Positions 33,956 to 44,011 of a DNA stretch of 44,122 nucleotides are shown here, in pieces; positions within the stretch are counted from its first letter, which is position 1, and each line of letters begins with the position of its first letter. Source of the stretch: Magnetococcales bacterium (GTDB lineage Bacteria > Pseudomonadota > Magnetococcia > Magnetococcales > Magnetaquicoccaceae). The notes beneath the pieces were generated by a model that saw nothing but the letters and a program-made list of their open reading frames with translations, searched no databases and was not told the DNA's origin. Location: contig JADGAR010000029.1 of assembly GCA_015231915.1 (NCBI GenBank), positions 1-44,122 of the forward strand, read 5' to 3'. The position numbers and the translations under genes were made by a program.

Positions 33956-34520
33956 TGTTCCTGTTGCTGTCGCGGCTGCCCTGCTGGTGGCGGGATGCGG
34001 CGGTCCCCTGCTGGAGGTCACCCTGGTGGACGAGCGCACCGCCCTGGAGAATCAGGTGTTGGGCAGCTATGCCGAGCTGGGCAGGGAGGTGATGCTGCTG
34101 GCCTCGGTGCGGGGCCTCGATCCGCAAGGCCACCTGGTGAAAAAAACGCCCCTGGCCCCCAATCACAAGCTCGTGGTGCGCGCCCTGCAACGCACCGCCT
34201 TCAACCGGGACGACCTGGACCGCTTCAAGCGGGCCGGGGTGATCGGCGAGAACAATCAGGGTGGGGTGACCCTCCTCGCCCCGGAGAAGGTCGATGCCGG
34301 TCAACGTCCCTTTGTGGCCAATCTGGTCGAGGAGGAGAACGCCGACCGCAAGGTGATCATGGCCCGCATGATCGATACCGACGAAAAGCTCACCGAGGGG
34401 GACCTGCCCCGCATCCGCGCGGTCTTCGCCAACATGCAGCGGGACAATGCCCCGCCCGGCGTGCCGATCCAGCAGCCGGACGGCTCCTGGAAGCCCAAGG
34501 CGGACCTGGCGGCCAGGTGA
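33933..34520 (+). CDS. DUF1318 lipoprotein, YdbL/YnbE-like
   Basis: 195 residues. Lipobox VAGC puts the lipidated cysteine at position 22. The C-terminal half has the DUF1318 pattern (VIGENNQGG, then EENADRKVIMARMI), as in YdbL. In enterobacteria YnbE (lipoprotein) and YdbL (DUF1318) are separate; here one protein carries both a lipid anchor and DUF1318, which suggests a combined form. CTGGAGG lies directly upstream of ATG 33933. It is the last gene of the SH3-M48-AsmA run. Confidence 0.8.
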   Translation: MKTRPRLDVPVAVAAALLVAGCGGPLLEVTLVDERTALENQVLGSYAELGREVMLLASVRGLDPQGHLVKKTPLAPNHKLVVRALQRTAFNRDDLDRFKRAGVIGENNQGGVTLLAPEKVDAGQRPFVANLVEEENADRKVIMARMIDTDEKLTEGDLPRIRAVFANMQRDNAPPGVPIQQPDGSWKPKADLAAR

Positions 34521-34536
34521 TCCTCGCGCCACCGGG

Positions 34537-36057
34537 CTATGCCGGGGTGGTCTTGAAATAAGCCATGATATTGATCATCGACTGGGCTTGCGCGCTCATC
34601 TCCTCGGCGGTGGCGGCCATCTCCTCGGAGGCGCCGGCATTGGTCTGCACCACCTGATCCACCTGGAAGACCGATTGGGAGATCTGGTCGATTCCCTCCC
34701 GTTGCTGCCTGTTGCAATCCGCGATGCCGCGAATCCGTTCCGCGGTTTCCTGGATGTCGGGCACCAGTTTTTCGATGATGGCGCCGGCCTCTTCGGAAAT
34801 CTGGACACTGGAGGAGGAGAGCTGACCGATCTCCCCGGCGGCGACCTGACTGCGTTCGGCCAGTTTCCTCACCTCGGCGGCCACCACGGCGAACCCCTTG
34901 CCGTGCTCTCCGGCGCGGGCCGCTTCGATGGCGGCATTCAGTGCCAGCAGGTTGGTCTGGCGGGCGATCTCCTCGATGATCGAGATTCTGGAGGCGATTT
35001 CCTGCATGGCTTGGACCGACTCCACCACCGCCTTGCCCCCCTGGGCCGCATCCCGGGCAGCCCGCAGGGCCAGGGTTTGGGTGGTGTCGGCACTGTCGGT
35101 GCCAAGCTTGCAACTGCTGGTCATTTGGGTCATGGCAAAGGTCGCACTCTGCAGGGAGGTTGCCTGCTCGCTCACCCCCTGGGCGAGATTGGTGGCGGAG
35201 ACCGCGATTTCGTTGCTGCCGGTTCCCACCTGATCGGCCACCCCCTGGAGTTCCCGCACCACCTCCCGCAGTCTGGTCACCATCTCCCGGAGCGCCAGGA
35301 AGATGCCGGTGGCCTTGCCGGAGGCATCGAGCCGCATGGTCAGGTCGCCGGAGGCCACCTGTGCCGCCAGTTGCGCGATCTCCTCGGGTTCCCCGCCCAC
35401 CTGCCGCATGATCTGTCGGGCAATCGCCATCCCGAGCGCGACGGCCAGCAGAAAGACCATGACCAGGATCACCATGGCGATGCGGATGGCCTCGGTGCGT
35501 GTCGCGTCGAAGTGGGCGTCCGCCTCTTCGGCTTCTTTTGCCAGCGACTCCTTGATTTCTTTAAGCTGATTCATGAGGCCGTTGCGCACCTCATCCAGTT
35601 CGCCGTCCAGTTGGCGCAATCTTTTCGCCTCCGCGCTTTCCTTCTGGGCATCCATGGCGGCGATTGTGGCAAAATAATCGCCGGCAATGCGCGAAATATA
35701 ATTTTTGTATTGCGTCTTGACGGTCTCCAGGGTGGCGCGCTCTTCCGGGGTATCCACCAGAATGGCGAGGGCCGCGAGGTCTTTTTCCATTTGGGCGGTG
35801 GCCTCGCGCAGGGAGCGTTGCGACGCCTCCAGGTTGCGGTTGATGGCGGCATCGGCGGCGATGCTGTAAACCCCCTCGGCGCGCAGGACGATTTCCAGCA
35901 CTTCGCCGGCGGATTTGAAGCGTCCCGCCCCTTCGTCCTGCAACTGGGCCAGCCTGGACATGACATGCACCTGATAGAGGGCGGCAGCCAGAAAAACGCA
36001 GGCGAGCAGCAGGAAGGATGCGATAATTCTGGTCTTTAATTTGGTATTGCTGATCAT
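34537..36057 (-). CDS. Methyl-accepting chemotaxis protein
   Basis: 506-residue chemoreceptor. TM1 is at about 10-28, then a four-helix-bundle periplasmic sensor (4HB_MCP-like, about 30-190), TM2 at about 191-212, HAMP and a kinase-control module with the tip [20 protein letters not shown]. The tip and its flanks are nearly identical to those of the receptor at 11474, while the sensors differ. No cheW follows. The promoter lies at 36110-36137. It is convergent with the DUF1318 gene (16-bp gap) and divergent from the CHAT gene. Confidence 0.93.
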   Translation of the reverse strand: MISNTKLKTRIIASFLLLACVFLAAALYQVHVMSRLAQLQDEGAGRFKSAGEVLEIVLRAEGVYSIAADAAINRNLEASQRSLREATAQMEKDLAALAILVDTPEERATLETVKTQYKNYISRIAGDYFATIAAMDAQKESAEAKRLRQLDGELDEVRNGLMNQLKEIKESLAKEAEEADAHFDATRTEAIRIAMVILVMVFLLAVALGMAIARQIMRQVGGEPEEIAQLAAQVASGDLTMRLDASGKATGIFLALREMVTRLREVVRELQGVADQVGTGSNEIAVSATNLAQGVSEQATSLQSATFAMTQMTSSCKLGTDSADTTQTLALRAARDAAQGGKAVVESVQAMQEIASRISIIEEIARQTNLLALNAAIEAARAGEHGKGFAVVAAEVRKLAERSQVAAGEIGQLSSSSVQISEEAGAIIEKLVPDIQETAERIRGIADCNRQQREGIDQISQSVFQVDQVVQTNAGASEEMAATAEEMSAQAQSMINIMAYFKTTPA

Positions 36058-36109
36058 TTGTACACTCTTTATTAGTAGTCATGCCGATTGGGAAGATTGA
36101 GAATAGGAT

Positions 36110-36137
36110 AGTTTAGCATTCGCGTTGACACTGTCAA
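36110..36137 (-). promoter_or_regulatory. Promoter of the second chemoreceptor
   Basis: On the minus strand TTGACA (36137-36132), a 16-nt spacer and TAAACT (36115-36110) give a start near 36103. The -35 box is half of a palindrome TTGACA-C-TGTCAA (36125-36137), whose other half reads TTGACA on the plus strand. Confidence 0.6.
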
Positions 36138-36141
36138 GAAC

Positions 36142-36163
36142 AAAATTGATCAAGGTCAATTTT
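36142..36163. promoter_or_regulatory. Inverted repeat in the MCP/CHAT divergent region
   Basis: AAAATTGA (36142-36149) and TCAATTTT (36156-36163) are perfect arms with a 6-nt spacer, next to the TTGACA palindrome. It is a candidate operator shared by the divergent genes. Confidence 0.45.
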
Positions 36164-36336
36164 GCATGGGAGATATTTTGGCGATTTTGCTTGCATCCGC
36201 GCATGACGTCGTGCGATGTTCGCGGAACCGTTCCACCCGCTTGCCGAGCACACAAAGAGATGCCATCGTGTTGCCGAACGTCGAGAGTGATGCGCCAATC
36301 GAGGAGGCCCTGCCCAGCCCGCGCGGGGCGCGCGCC

Positions 36337-39300
36337 ATGAGCCATGCCCGTCCGCATTCGCTCTGCCGGATCGTGGCGCTTGCGTGCCTGTTTTTCCAGT
36401 TGCCCCCCTGCCCTGCGGACGCGGAGACGGTCATTGCCCATGCCGCCTATGATTTCGCCCCCTCGGTCAGCCGGGATGGCCGCCTGCTCGCGTTCGTCTC
36501 CAACCGCTCCGGCAACCGGGAGATCTGGCTGCGGGACCTGACCGCCGGCCTGGGGGCAGCCCCAAGACAGTTGACCGATCATCCGGGGGCCGACGAGGAG
36601 CCGGCCATCAGTCCGGATGGCACGCGTCTGTTGTACGTCTCCCACGCCACCGACCCGCGCGGCGATCTCTATCTGCTGGACCTGGCCAGCGGTTCCCGCA
36701 CCCGGCTGACCGACGCCACCCGTGGCGAAAGCGCGCCGGTCTGGAGTCCGGATGGTGCGGCGTTTCTTTATACCCGCCTGGCCGCGGGGCAGGAGCCACA
36801 GGCGGTCATCCACCATCACCCGGCCACCGGCAAGGAGTCGGTGGTGATGACCGGGGCCTCCTCCTGCGCCATCGGAGCCAACGACCGGCTGGTCTGCGCT
36901 CGTGACGGGAAGCTGTTTTTTCTCCAATTGGCCGCGCCGGGGTCGCCTGTGCCTCTGGCCACGGTCGGCCAGGACCGTGAGCCGGTGTTGGCCGACATCG
37001 ACGGCCAGGAGTGGCTGTTTTTCACCCGTTTCGCCGATTCCCGGGACGAGGGCCGTTCCACGCTGCACATGGCCCGTTTTGTGCCGGGACAACCCCTGGC
37101 CGAGACGTGGCAACTGACTCCGGAAGGGGAGTCCGCCCAGCACCCCAGTGTGGCCGGCAACCGGATGTATTACACCGACGCCCGCAATGGCGACATCCGG
37201 CGTCTGGATGTGCAGGCCTTTCTGGCGGGGTACCGGGATGCGACCAAGGCGCGCAATGCCGCCGCCGCCCGTTTCGCCGCCGGGGAGAGCGCGGCGGGCC
37301 TGCTGATTCTGGGCAACCTGTGCGCCAATCCCGGCGCCATGCCCGCCGGCGAGCGGCTGCAACTCGACCTCGAATACGCCGGACAACTGCGCGAGGCCGG
37401 CTGGCACGCGCGCGCGAAAGAGGTCCTGGCAAGGCACGCCAAATCGCCGGCAGCGGCGATTCCGGCCATTGCGCTGCCCATCGAAGAGGCGGTGGACCGC
37501 ATCGGGGCCGAGGATCTGCGGGAACGGGTGCGCAAGGCGGTGGAGGAGATCGGCGCCATCGCCGCGCAATGGCCGGGAGACGAACGGGTGGGCGTCATGG
37601 CCCGCATGGAGTCGAGCCGGCTTTTGCTGCTGATCGATGAGCCGCTGAGCGCCCTGGAGCAGTTGGCGCCCCTGGAAAAACTCAAGAACCGGGAATTGCG
37701 CGCCCAGGCCCTGTTCGTCCGGGGCAAGGTCTATCGGACCATGGGCAACACCGCCGGATTGCGGCGGATCTTTCCGGAGGTGATCCGCGCGGTGGGCGAA
37801 GGGAACCGCTGGGGGGTGCTGGCCATTGCGCAAGCGATCGCCGTGGCCGAGGGAACCGCAGAAACCCCCCTGCCGCAACGGATCGCCGCCCTGCGCGAGC
37901 TGATCCGCGAGCATCCCGACCTGAAACGCCTCAAGACCGCCACCCTGCTGCGCATCGCCCGCATCTGGCAGGAGGCGGGCGAGGAGATGAAGACGGTAGC
38001 CACCCTGGCGGAGATCCCGCCGGACGATCCGGAGCGGGGCAAAAGCCTCTGGTGGCAGGCGGAACGGCTCATCCGGCTGGAGCAGTATGCCGAGGCGGCC
38101 AAGGCCTACGAGGCGTTGACCCGGCTTGCCGGCCAGGAGGCGGAAGAGCGGGAGCGGGCCACCCGTGCGATGATCGGCCAACTCGTGGCAGCGGCGGTCA
38201 AGGATCGGGAACTGGGTGATCCCAAGGCGGCGGCCAAGGCGCTGGGAGGGATCGTGGCCGCCCACCCCGCCTCGGTGGAGGCCCATCGCGCCCATGTCGC
38301 CACCCGCGCCATGCTGGGCAAAAATGGCGAGAATCTGACCCATTACGGCAGGCTTTTGGCCGAAAATCCCCGCGATCCGGTGTTGCGCTATGCCCACGCC
38401 CTGGCCCTCACCTACGAGGCCTCCCCGGATTTTCCGACCCTGGCCGCCGAGTTGACCCGGCTGGCCGAGGAGGTGCCGGACAATCCGTTTTTTCATCAGA
38501 CCCTGGGGTGGGTACACGAACGCATCGGGGGGAGCCATCTGGAGCAGGCGGCGCGCGCCTATCAGACCGCCCTGCGCCTGACCGATCCGCGCCAGGGGCC
38601 GCGCGCCGAGGCGGATCTGTTGCGCAATCTGGGCAATGTCTTTCACGCCATGCCCAATCATGCCGAGTCCTACCGCTATTTCAAGCGCTGGACCGAGCGC
38701 AAGCTGCCGCTGGCCGAACCCCTGGAAAACGCCCTGCTGTTGCGCAAGCTGGCGGAAAGCGCCTTCAAGACCGACCGCACCCAGGAGGCGACGTTTCTCT
38801 ATCGCAAGGCCATCGACCTCCTCCCCGCCGAGCAGAAGGTGCTCCGGCTGGAGTTGATGGAGCGGCTGGCCCTGGCCTTCCAGGCCATGGGCGAACACGC
38901 CAAGGCCGCCAACTGGTTCGCCAGGGTCCTGGAGGGCAACCGCGAGCTGGGCAAGAGCGACAATCTCGCCCTGTTGCAACGCAACATCGGCGTCAACCTG
39001 CACCAGGCCGCCCTGTCCGGCGAGGTCCCGGACCAGGCGGCCCTGAAGGAGGCGCTAACCCGTTTCCTGGCCAGCCTGGCGGATCTGGAGCGGCATGGCA
39101 AACAGGCCCCTTCCGGGGGCAAGGGTTTTATCAATCTGGTGTTTTCCCTGGGGGAGAGCAGTTCCGGGGCCGCCTTCGGCTTTGACCGCACCGGAGAGCA
39201 GAAACTGTTGTTCGGTTTTCTCGCCACCACCTACGAGGGGTTGGAGGAGCCTGGCCCGGCCCTGGAGTATCTGCAAAAGAAACTGGCCCTGATCCCTGCG

Positions 39301-42300
39301 CAGGCAGAAGAAGACGTGGCGCAAGCCACGGAAAAGGCGGTGCTCCTGAGCCGCATCGGTCAACTGCAATTCCGGCTGAACCGGCGCGCCGCCGCCTGGG
39401 AGAGTTCCCTCGCCTCGCTGGTGCTGACCACCCGTCTGGGTTTGAAATTCGGCAATCAGGTCAATCTGCACAACCTCTCCCGGATCGCCGTGGAGCAGCT
39501 GCTGGCCGGAGAGACGGTGACCCCGGAGGCGGCGGCGCAGCTGGCCGACCGCCTCACCCCGGAGTGGGAGGGAGCCACCGTGCCGGTCAGCGCCTTTCAC
39601 ACCCTGGCCAATACCGCCTACGTGCTGGTCAATCTGCCGGAACTCCCCATGGACGCCCGCCTGTACGAATTGAAGGGCCGACCGGAGTCCCTCTATCGCC
39701 GCGCCGAGGCGCTGTTGACCGCCGCCAACGGTTTTTCCAGCCGGGAGCTGCTCGCCCACCAGACGCGCATCAAGCTCAACCGTCTGGTGCTGGCCACCGG
39801 CGCGGAAAAATGGCAGGCCGCCGCCGCGCTGCGCCAGGAGGTGGAGCGGCTGGTGGAGTCCGGCTGGTCGGAGAGCGGCTGGATTCTCTCCCTGTTGCAG
39901 GCCGAGACGGCCAGGGAGCCGGCGGAACAGGAAAAACAGTTGCGAACCGCCCTGGAGCGCGCTTTGAGCCTGCCCGCCATTGCGCTGCCCAGGGGGACGG
40001 GTCGTGCGCAGGCGCCGTTTCTCGATCAGCTCGCCAGCCGCCTGGTCGGTTTGCTCGCGGCGCGTGGCCGGCATGCCGAGGCCTTCGCCGTCAGCGAGCA
40101 GCTGGCCATGCGACGCGACATCCTGCTGCTCAACGACCAATTGGGCAAAGCGTTCTTCCTGCGTGCCGCCGGGGAGGCCGGGGAGGAGCTGACCGCCCTG
40201 TTGCAGGACCTGGAGCTTGCCATGGAGTCCGGCGATGCCGCGCGTCTGGAGACCTCCCTGCTCTTGTGGAAAAAGGCCGTGGCGGATGTGAGCGCGACCC
40301 GTCCGGCGGCTGGGGTTTTTTTCACCCGTTTGGACATCGACGCCTTGCGGGAGCGGCATTGTTCGTCCCGGCATCCCTGTCTGTCGCTCGTTGCGGGGGA
40401 TGCGGGTTGGCATCTGTTTTTGACCACCGGCAAGCCCCTGCAACATGTCAATCTTGCCGATCTGGGCGCGTTGTGGAGCCATCCCGAGGTGGTCGCGGCC
40501 CTGGCGCAGGCCGAGGCGGTCACCCTGGTCGCACCGCAGGCGTCGAGGCTGCCTGCGGGCCGGCTGCCCACGGCCCGGGTCCGCACCCTGGCCGAGCTGA
40601 TCCCGGCCCATGTCCGCCAGGGGCTGTTTCATGCCCGTGTGGCGCTCACCGGCGGGGCGGTGGTGGATGGACAAACCCTCCATGCCGTCTCTTTGACCGG
40701 GGAGACCAGGGAGAGGTTGACGGACGCCCATCTGCTGATCGCCGGAGCGCCGTTGCGCGGATTGGCGATTCCGGTCGCCGAGCGGGATCGGGTGGTGGAG
40801 CGGATTGCCCTTGCGGGGTTGCAGGTGAAGGAGGGGCATACCGCCTTTTTGACCACGACCGCCGGGATGGGGGAAGAGGAGCGTTCCCTGCTGGCCGAGG
40901 CGCTGATTTTCGCCGGCTTTGCCCATGTGGTATTGGTCCCCGAGGATCTGCCGTTGTCCCGGATCGGGCAGGTGGTGGGCCGTTATGTGGCCGGTCTGGA
41001 GGAGGCGCCGGCCCTGCTCGCGTTGGAGCGGGCCTGGCGGGAGGGATCGACCGGCAAGGAGGCGGTTCATCCGTTGCGGTGGCATGGCCGGGTGGGCGCG
41101 GATCCCGGCGAGGCGCGCAAGCTGGCGGCGGGCCTGTACGAGGAGGAGCTGTCCGCCGCCGTGGCCGCGCAACAGGCCGACGACACCCGGACGGCGTTGG
41201 CGCGGGTGGAGAATGCTTTGGCCCTGCAAAAAGCCGCCGGGCGCACAGAGCAGTTTCCGTTGCTCATCCGCTTCGCGGTGGAGAGCCTGTTCCGGCAGGA
41301 GGAGTACGACCGGGCGCTGGTGCATCAGCAGCGCCTGCTGGCCCATCTGGGCGAGGGCGGGGAGGCGCTGGAGCGGGCGCAGGCCGAGTTTACCATGGGG
41401 GTGCTCTATTCACGGCTGGAGCGGTTCGAGCCGGCCATCACCCATCTGGATGGGGCGATCCGCTTGTGGAGTGGCGCGGGCAAGGTGGCCAGGCAGGCGG
41501 AAGGGGTGGCCACTTTGGGGGTGGTGCGGGAGAACCGTGGCGCCTATGCCGAGGCTTTGGCCGATTTCACCACCTCGCTGGATCTCTATATGCGGGTGAA
41601 CGACCGGCAGGCGATGGCCGGGCAGTACATGCGCATGGGGCGGATCGATCATTTGCGTCTGAACCGTTATCTCTCCGCCCGTGAGCGGTTCGGCAAGGCG
41701 CTGGCTTTGTACCGGGAGGTCAAGGACCGGGACGGGGAGGCGCGGGCGCTGTTCGACGAGGGTCTGACATGGGACGCCACCGGGGATTTCGCCGAGGCCG
41801 AAAAGCGTTATCAGGCCGGGCGCGCCATCGGGGTGGAGTTGGATGCCCCTTTCCTGGTGGCCACCGGCGCCCTTTATCTGGCCAATTCCGCCTGGCATCA
41901 GGGGGAGTATCAGGCGGCCCTGGATGGCCTGCTGGCTGCCGACGATGCGGCCAAAAAGGCCGGTGACGCGCAGTTGACCATCATGATCGCCAACACGCGC
42001 GGTCTGGTCTATTGGACCCTGAACGAAAACGAGAAGGCGCTTTTGCATTTGCAAAAGGCCATCGATCTGGCGGAAAAGGAGAAGATCCCGTCGGAGCTGG
42101 CCACCTCCCTGAACAACAAGGGTCAGGTGTTGCGACAGTTGGAGCAGCCGGAAGAGGCGTTGACCTTTTTCCGGCGGGCCAAGGAGATCGACACCGGGTT
42201 GCGGACCAGTTGGGGGTTGGGGTACGACCATCGCAACATCGGCATGGCCTTGATGCAGCTGGGGCGTCTGGAGGAGGCCGAGGCGGAGTTCGTGGAGGCC

Positions 42301-43956
42301 GAGGCGTTGAGCGCGCGCATCTCCTATCCGGTCAATCAGGCCAAGGCGCTGTTGGAACTGGGCCGGGTGAACGTGCGGTTGCAGCGTCCCGCCAGGGCCG
42401 TCGATTTTTTTCAGCGCGCCCAGGCGTTGTCCCGGCGGCATCTGCTCAAGGAGGTGGAGTGGCGGGCAACCGCCGGATTGGCGGCCCTGCTGGCCGGGGA
42501 GGGGCGGAAGGAGGAGGCGGTCAGGCGGTACGACGAGGCGATCCGCGTGGTGGAGGGGATGCGGGAGAGTTTGCGCATCGATGCCTTGCGCAACAGTTTT
42601 CAGGTCAACAAGCAGGATCTTTACCGGGAGATGATCCTGTTGCTGGTGGATCTGGGTCGGCAGCGCGAGGCGTTCGATTATCTGGAGCGGTTTCGTTCGC
42701 GCAATTTCATCGATCTGCTGGCCAATCAGAAGGTGGTGTTGGGCCGCAAGGGGGACGAGGCCGCCTTGCGGCGGGTGAACGGTCTGTTCCGGGAGCTGGA
42801 GGGGTTGGCGAAGGAGATGGCGGCCAGGGACAACCCCCCCCCGGAATTGGTGAAAAAATATCGGGAGAAGCAGGCTGCCGCCGAGGAGGCGCAGTTGGAG
42901 TTGCAGCAGCGCAGCCCGGAGACGAGCGGTTTTGTCAGCGTGGATCCCATCACGTTGGAGCGATTCGAGAAGCTGCTGGATCCGGGCGTGGGGGTCGTGG
43001 CCTATCTGCTGACGGAGAAGGAGCTGTTGGTGTGGCTGACGCGCCGGGAGGGGACCGTGTTCCGGCGGGTGGCGGTGAGCGAGGCGGAGGTGACCGCCAC
43101 GGTGCGCGCCTATCGGGACCGGATGCAGAACCTGGAGCCGGTGGAGGCGTTGCTGGCGCGGCTGTACGGCTGGCTGATCGCGCCTGTGGAGAAGGAGATC
43201 GCAGGCTTGCGTTATTTGGGGATCATACCCCACGAGGCGCTGCATTTTCTGGCCTTTGCCGCCTTGCCCGGCCCGGGTGGGGTATTGGTGGAACAGCTGC
43301 CATTGTTTTATTCCCCATCTGCCTCGGCAATGCGTTTTGCCTTCGAAAAGCGGCACAAGGAGAAAAAGACCCGTGTTTTGGCGATCGGCAATCCGGATTT
43401 GGGGGATTTGAATTACGACCTGCCGTTGGCCGAGTTCGAGGCGGACAGCATTCGCTGGTCGTTTCCGCGCGGGGAGGCGATGAAGGGGAAGCAGGCCAGC
43501 AAGGAGTGGCTGGTCAAGCACATTGGCGAGTATGGGATCATCCACATTGCCGCGCACGGGGATTTTCAGAATATCAATCCGTTGTTTTCATCGCTTTGGC
43601 TGGCCTCCGGGGAGGGCGCGGACTCCGGTCGTCTGACGGTCAAGGAGATCTTCGCCTTGGACCTGCAGGCCGACCTGGTGACGTTGAGCGCCTGTCAGAC
43701 CGGTTTGGGTCAACTGCGCGGCAGCGAGTTGATCGGCCTGAACCGTGCCTTTCTGTATGCCGGGACCCACAGCCTGATTTCGTCGCTCTGGCGCGTGGAC
43801 GATCTTTCCACGGCGGTCCTGATGAAGCATTTTTATCGCAATTATGCCAGCATGCCCAAAGCCGACAGTCTGCGTCAGGCCCAGTTGCTGGTAAAACAGA
43901 ATTTCCCTCATCCTGCCAACTGGGCCGGGTTTAATCTGGTTGGGGATTATCGATAA
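36337..43956 (+). CDS. Exported TolB-propeller/TPR/CHAT giant protease
   Basis: 2539 residues. A signal peptide (1-29, core IVALACLFFQL, end PADA) predicts export. Residues about 35-290 hold PD40/TolB-type propeller blades (SVSRDGRLLAFVSNRSGNREIW, AISPDGTRLLYVS, VWSPDGAAFLYT). Residues about 300-1330 are helical, TPR-like, and about 1600-2150 give clearer TPRs. Between them, about 1330-1590, lies a CHAT-like segment without catalytic residues. The C-terminal CHAT domain (about 2200-2539) is intact: IIHIAAHG (His2407), LSACQTGLG (Cys2453), AFLYAGTHSLISSLWRVDD. ATG 36337 is chosen for the signal peptide; the frame opens at 36166 but the extension looks noncoding. CHAT proteases are usually cytoplasmic, so export is odd. 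Confidence 0.85.
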   Translation: MSHARPHSLCRIVALACLFFQLPPCPADAETVIAHAAYDFAPSVSRDGRLLAFVSNRSGNREIWLRDLTAGLGAAPRQLTDHPGADEEPAISPDGTRLLYVSHATDPRGDLYLLDLASGSRTRLTDATRGESAPVWSPDGAAFLYTRLAAGQEPQAVIHHHPATGKESVVMTGASSCAIGANDRLVCARDGKLFFLQLAAPGSPVPLATVGQDREPVLADIDGQEWLFFTRFADSRDEGRSTLHMARFVPGQPLAETWQLTPEGESAQHPSVAGNRMYYTDARNGDIRRLDVQAFLAGYRDATKARNAAAARFAAGESAAGLLILGNLCANPGAMPAGERLQLDLEYAGQLREAGWHARAKEVLARHAKSPAAAIPAIALPIEEAVDRIGAEDLRERVRKAVEEIGAIAAQWPGDERVGVMARMESSRLLLLIDEPLSALEQLAPLEKLKNRELRAQALFVRGKVYRTMGNTAGLRRIFPEVIRAVGEGNRWGVLAIAQAIAVAEGTAETPLPQRIAALRELIREHPDLKRLKTATLLRIARIWQEAGEEMKTVATLAEIPPDDPERGKSLWWQAERLIRLEQYAEAAKAYEALTRLAGQEAEERERATRAMIGQLVAAAVKDRELGDPKAAAKALGGIVAAHPASVEAHRAHVATRAMLGKNGENLTHYGRLLAENPRDPVLRYAHALALTYEASPDFPTLAAELTRLAEEVPDNPFFHQTLGWVHERIGGSHLEQAARAYQTALRLTDPRQGPRAEADLLRNLGNVFHAMPNHAESYRYFKRWTERKLPLAEPLENALLLRKLAESAFKTDRTQEATFLYRKAIDLLPAEQKVLRLELMERLALAFQAMGEHAKAANWFARVLEGNRELGKSDNLALLQRNIGVNLHQAALSGEVPDQAALKEALTRFLASLADLERHGKQAPSGGKGFINLVFSLGESSSGAAFGFDRTGEQKLLFGFLATTYEGLEEPGPALEYLQKKLALIPAQAEEDVAQATEKAVLLSRIGQLQFRLNRRAAAWESSLASLVLTTRLGLKFGNQVNLHNLSRIAVEQLLAGETVTPEAAAQLADRLTPEWEGATVPVSAFHTLANTAYVLVNLPELPMDARLYELKGRPESLYRRAEALLTAANGFSSRELLAHQTRIKLNRLVLATGAEKWQAAAALRQEVERLVESGWSESGWILSLLQAETAREPAEQEKQLRTALERALSLPAIALPRGTGRAQAPFLDQLASRLVGLLAARGRHAEAFAVSEQLAMRRDILLLNDQLGKAFFLRAAGEAGEELTALLQDLELAMESGDAARLETSLLLWKKAVADVSATRPAAGVFFTRLDIDALRERHCSSRHPCLSLVAGDAGWHLFLTTGKPLQHVNLADLGALWSHPEVVAALAQAEAVTLVAPQASRLPAGRLPTARVRTLAELIPAHVRQGLFHARVALTGGAVVDGQTLHAVSLTGETRERLTDAHLLIAGAPLRGLAIPVAERDRVVERIALAGLQVKEGHTAFLTTTAGMGEEERSLLAEALIFAGFAHVVLVPEDLPLSRIGQVVGRYVAGLEEAPALLALERAWREGSTGKEAVHPLRWHGRVGADPGEARKLAAGLYEEELSAAVAAQQADDTRTALARVENALALQKAAGRTEQFPLLIRFAVESLFRQEEYDRALVHQQRLLAHLGEGGEALERAQAEFTMGVLYSRLERFEPAITHLDGAIRLWSGAGKVARQAEGVATLGVVRENRGAYAEALADFTTSLDLYMRVNDRQAMAGQYMRMGRIDHLRLNRYLSARERFGKALALYREVKDRDGEARALFDEGLTWDATGDFAEAEKRYQAGRAIGVELDAPFLVATGALYLANSAWHQGEYQAALDGLLAADDAAKKAGDAQLTIMIANTRGLVYWTLNENEKALLHLQKAIDLAEKEKIPSELATSLNNKGQVLRQLEQPEEALTFFRRAKEIDTGLRTSWGLGYDHRNIGMALMQLGRLEEAEAEFVEAEALSARISYPVNQAKALLELGRVNVRLQRPARAVDFFQRAQALSRRHLLKEVEWRATAGLAALLAGEGRKEEAVRRYDEAIRVVEGMRESLRIDALRNSFQVNKQDLYREMILLLVDLGRQREAFDYLERFRSRNFIDLLANQKVVLGRKGDEAALRRVNGLFRELEGLAKEMAARDNPPPELVKKYREKQAAAEEAQLELQQRSPETSGFVSVDPITLERFEKLLDPGVGVVAYLLTEKELLVWLTRREGTVFRRVAVSEAEVTATVRAYRDRMQNLEPVEALLARLYGWLIAPVEKEIAGLRYLGIIPHEALHFLAFAALPGPGGVLVEQLPLFYSPSASAMRFAFEKRHKEKKTRVLAIGNPDLGDLNYDLPLAEFEADSIRWSFPRGEAMKGKQASKEWLVKHIGEYGIIHIAAHGDFQNINPLFSSLWLASGEGADSGRLTVKEIFALDLQADLVTLSACQTGLGQLRGSELIGLNRAFLYAGTHSLISSLWRVDDLSTAVLMKHFYRNYASMPKADSLRQAQLLVKQNFPHPANWAGFNLVGDYR

Positions 43957-44011
43957 ATTTTTTCAGGTAAAGGTGTTGGCCTTGATCATCGTTTCGGCCA
44001 GTATTACGGGT

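Noticed and set aside
30497-34039. 1180-codon minus-strand open frame
   Set aside because: It is antisense to the AsmA-like gene. GC-rich codon bias keeps the opposite strand open; no start signal or domain pattern.
36079-43557. Very long minus-strand open frames opposite the CHAT giant
   Set aside because: Shadow frames of a GC-rich gene, rich in Gln, His, Gly and Leu with no motif; the plus strand has clear PD40, TPR and CHAT signatures.
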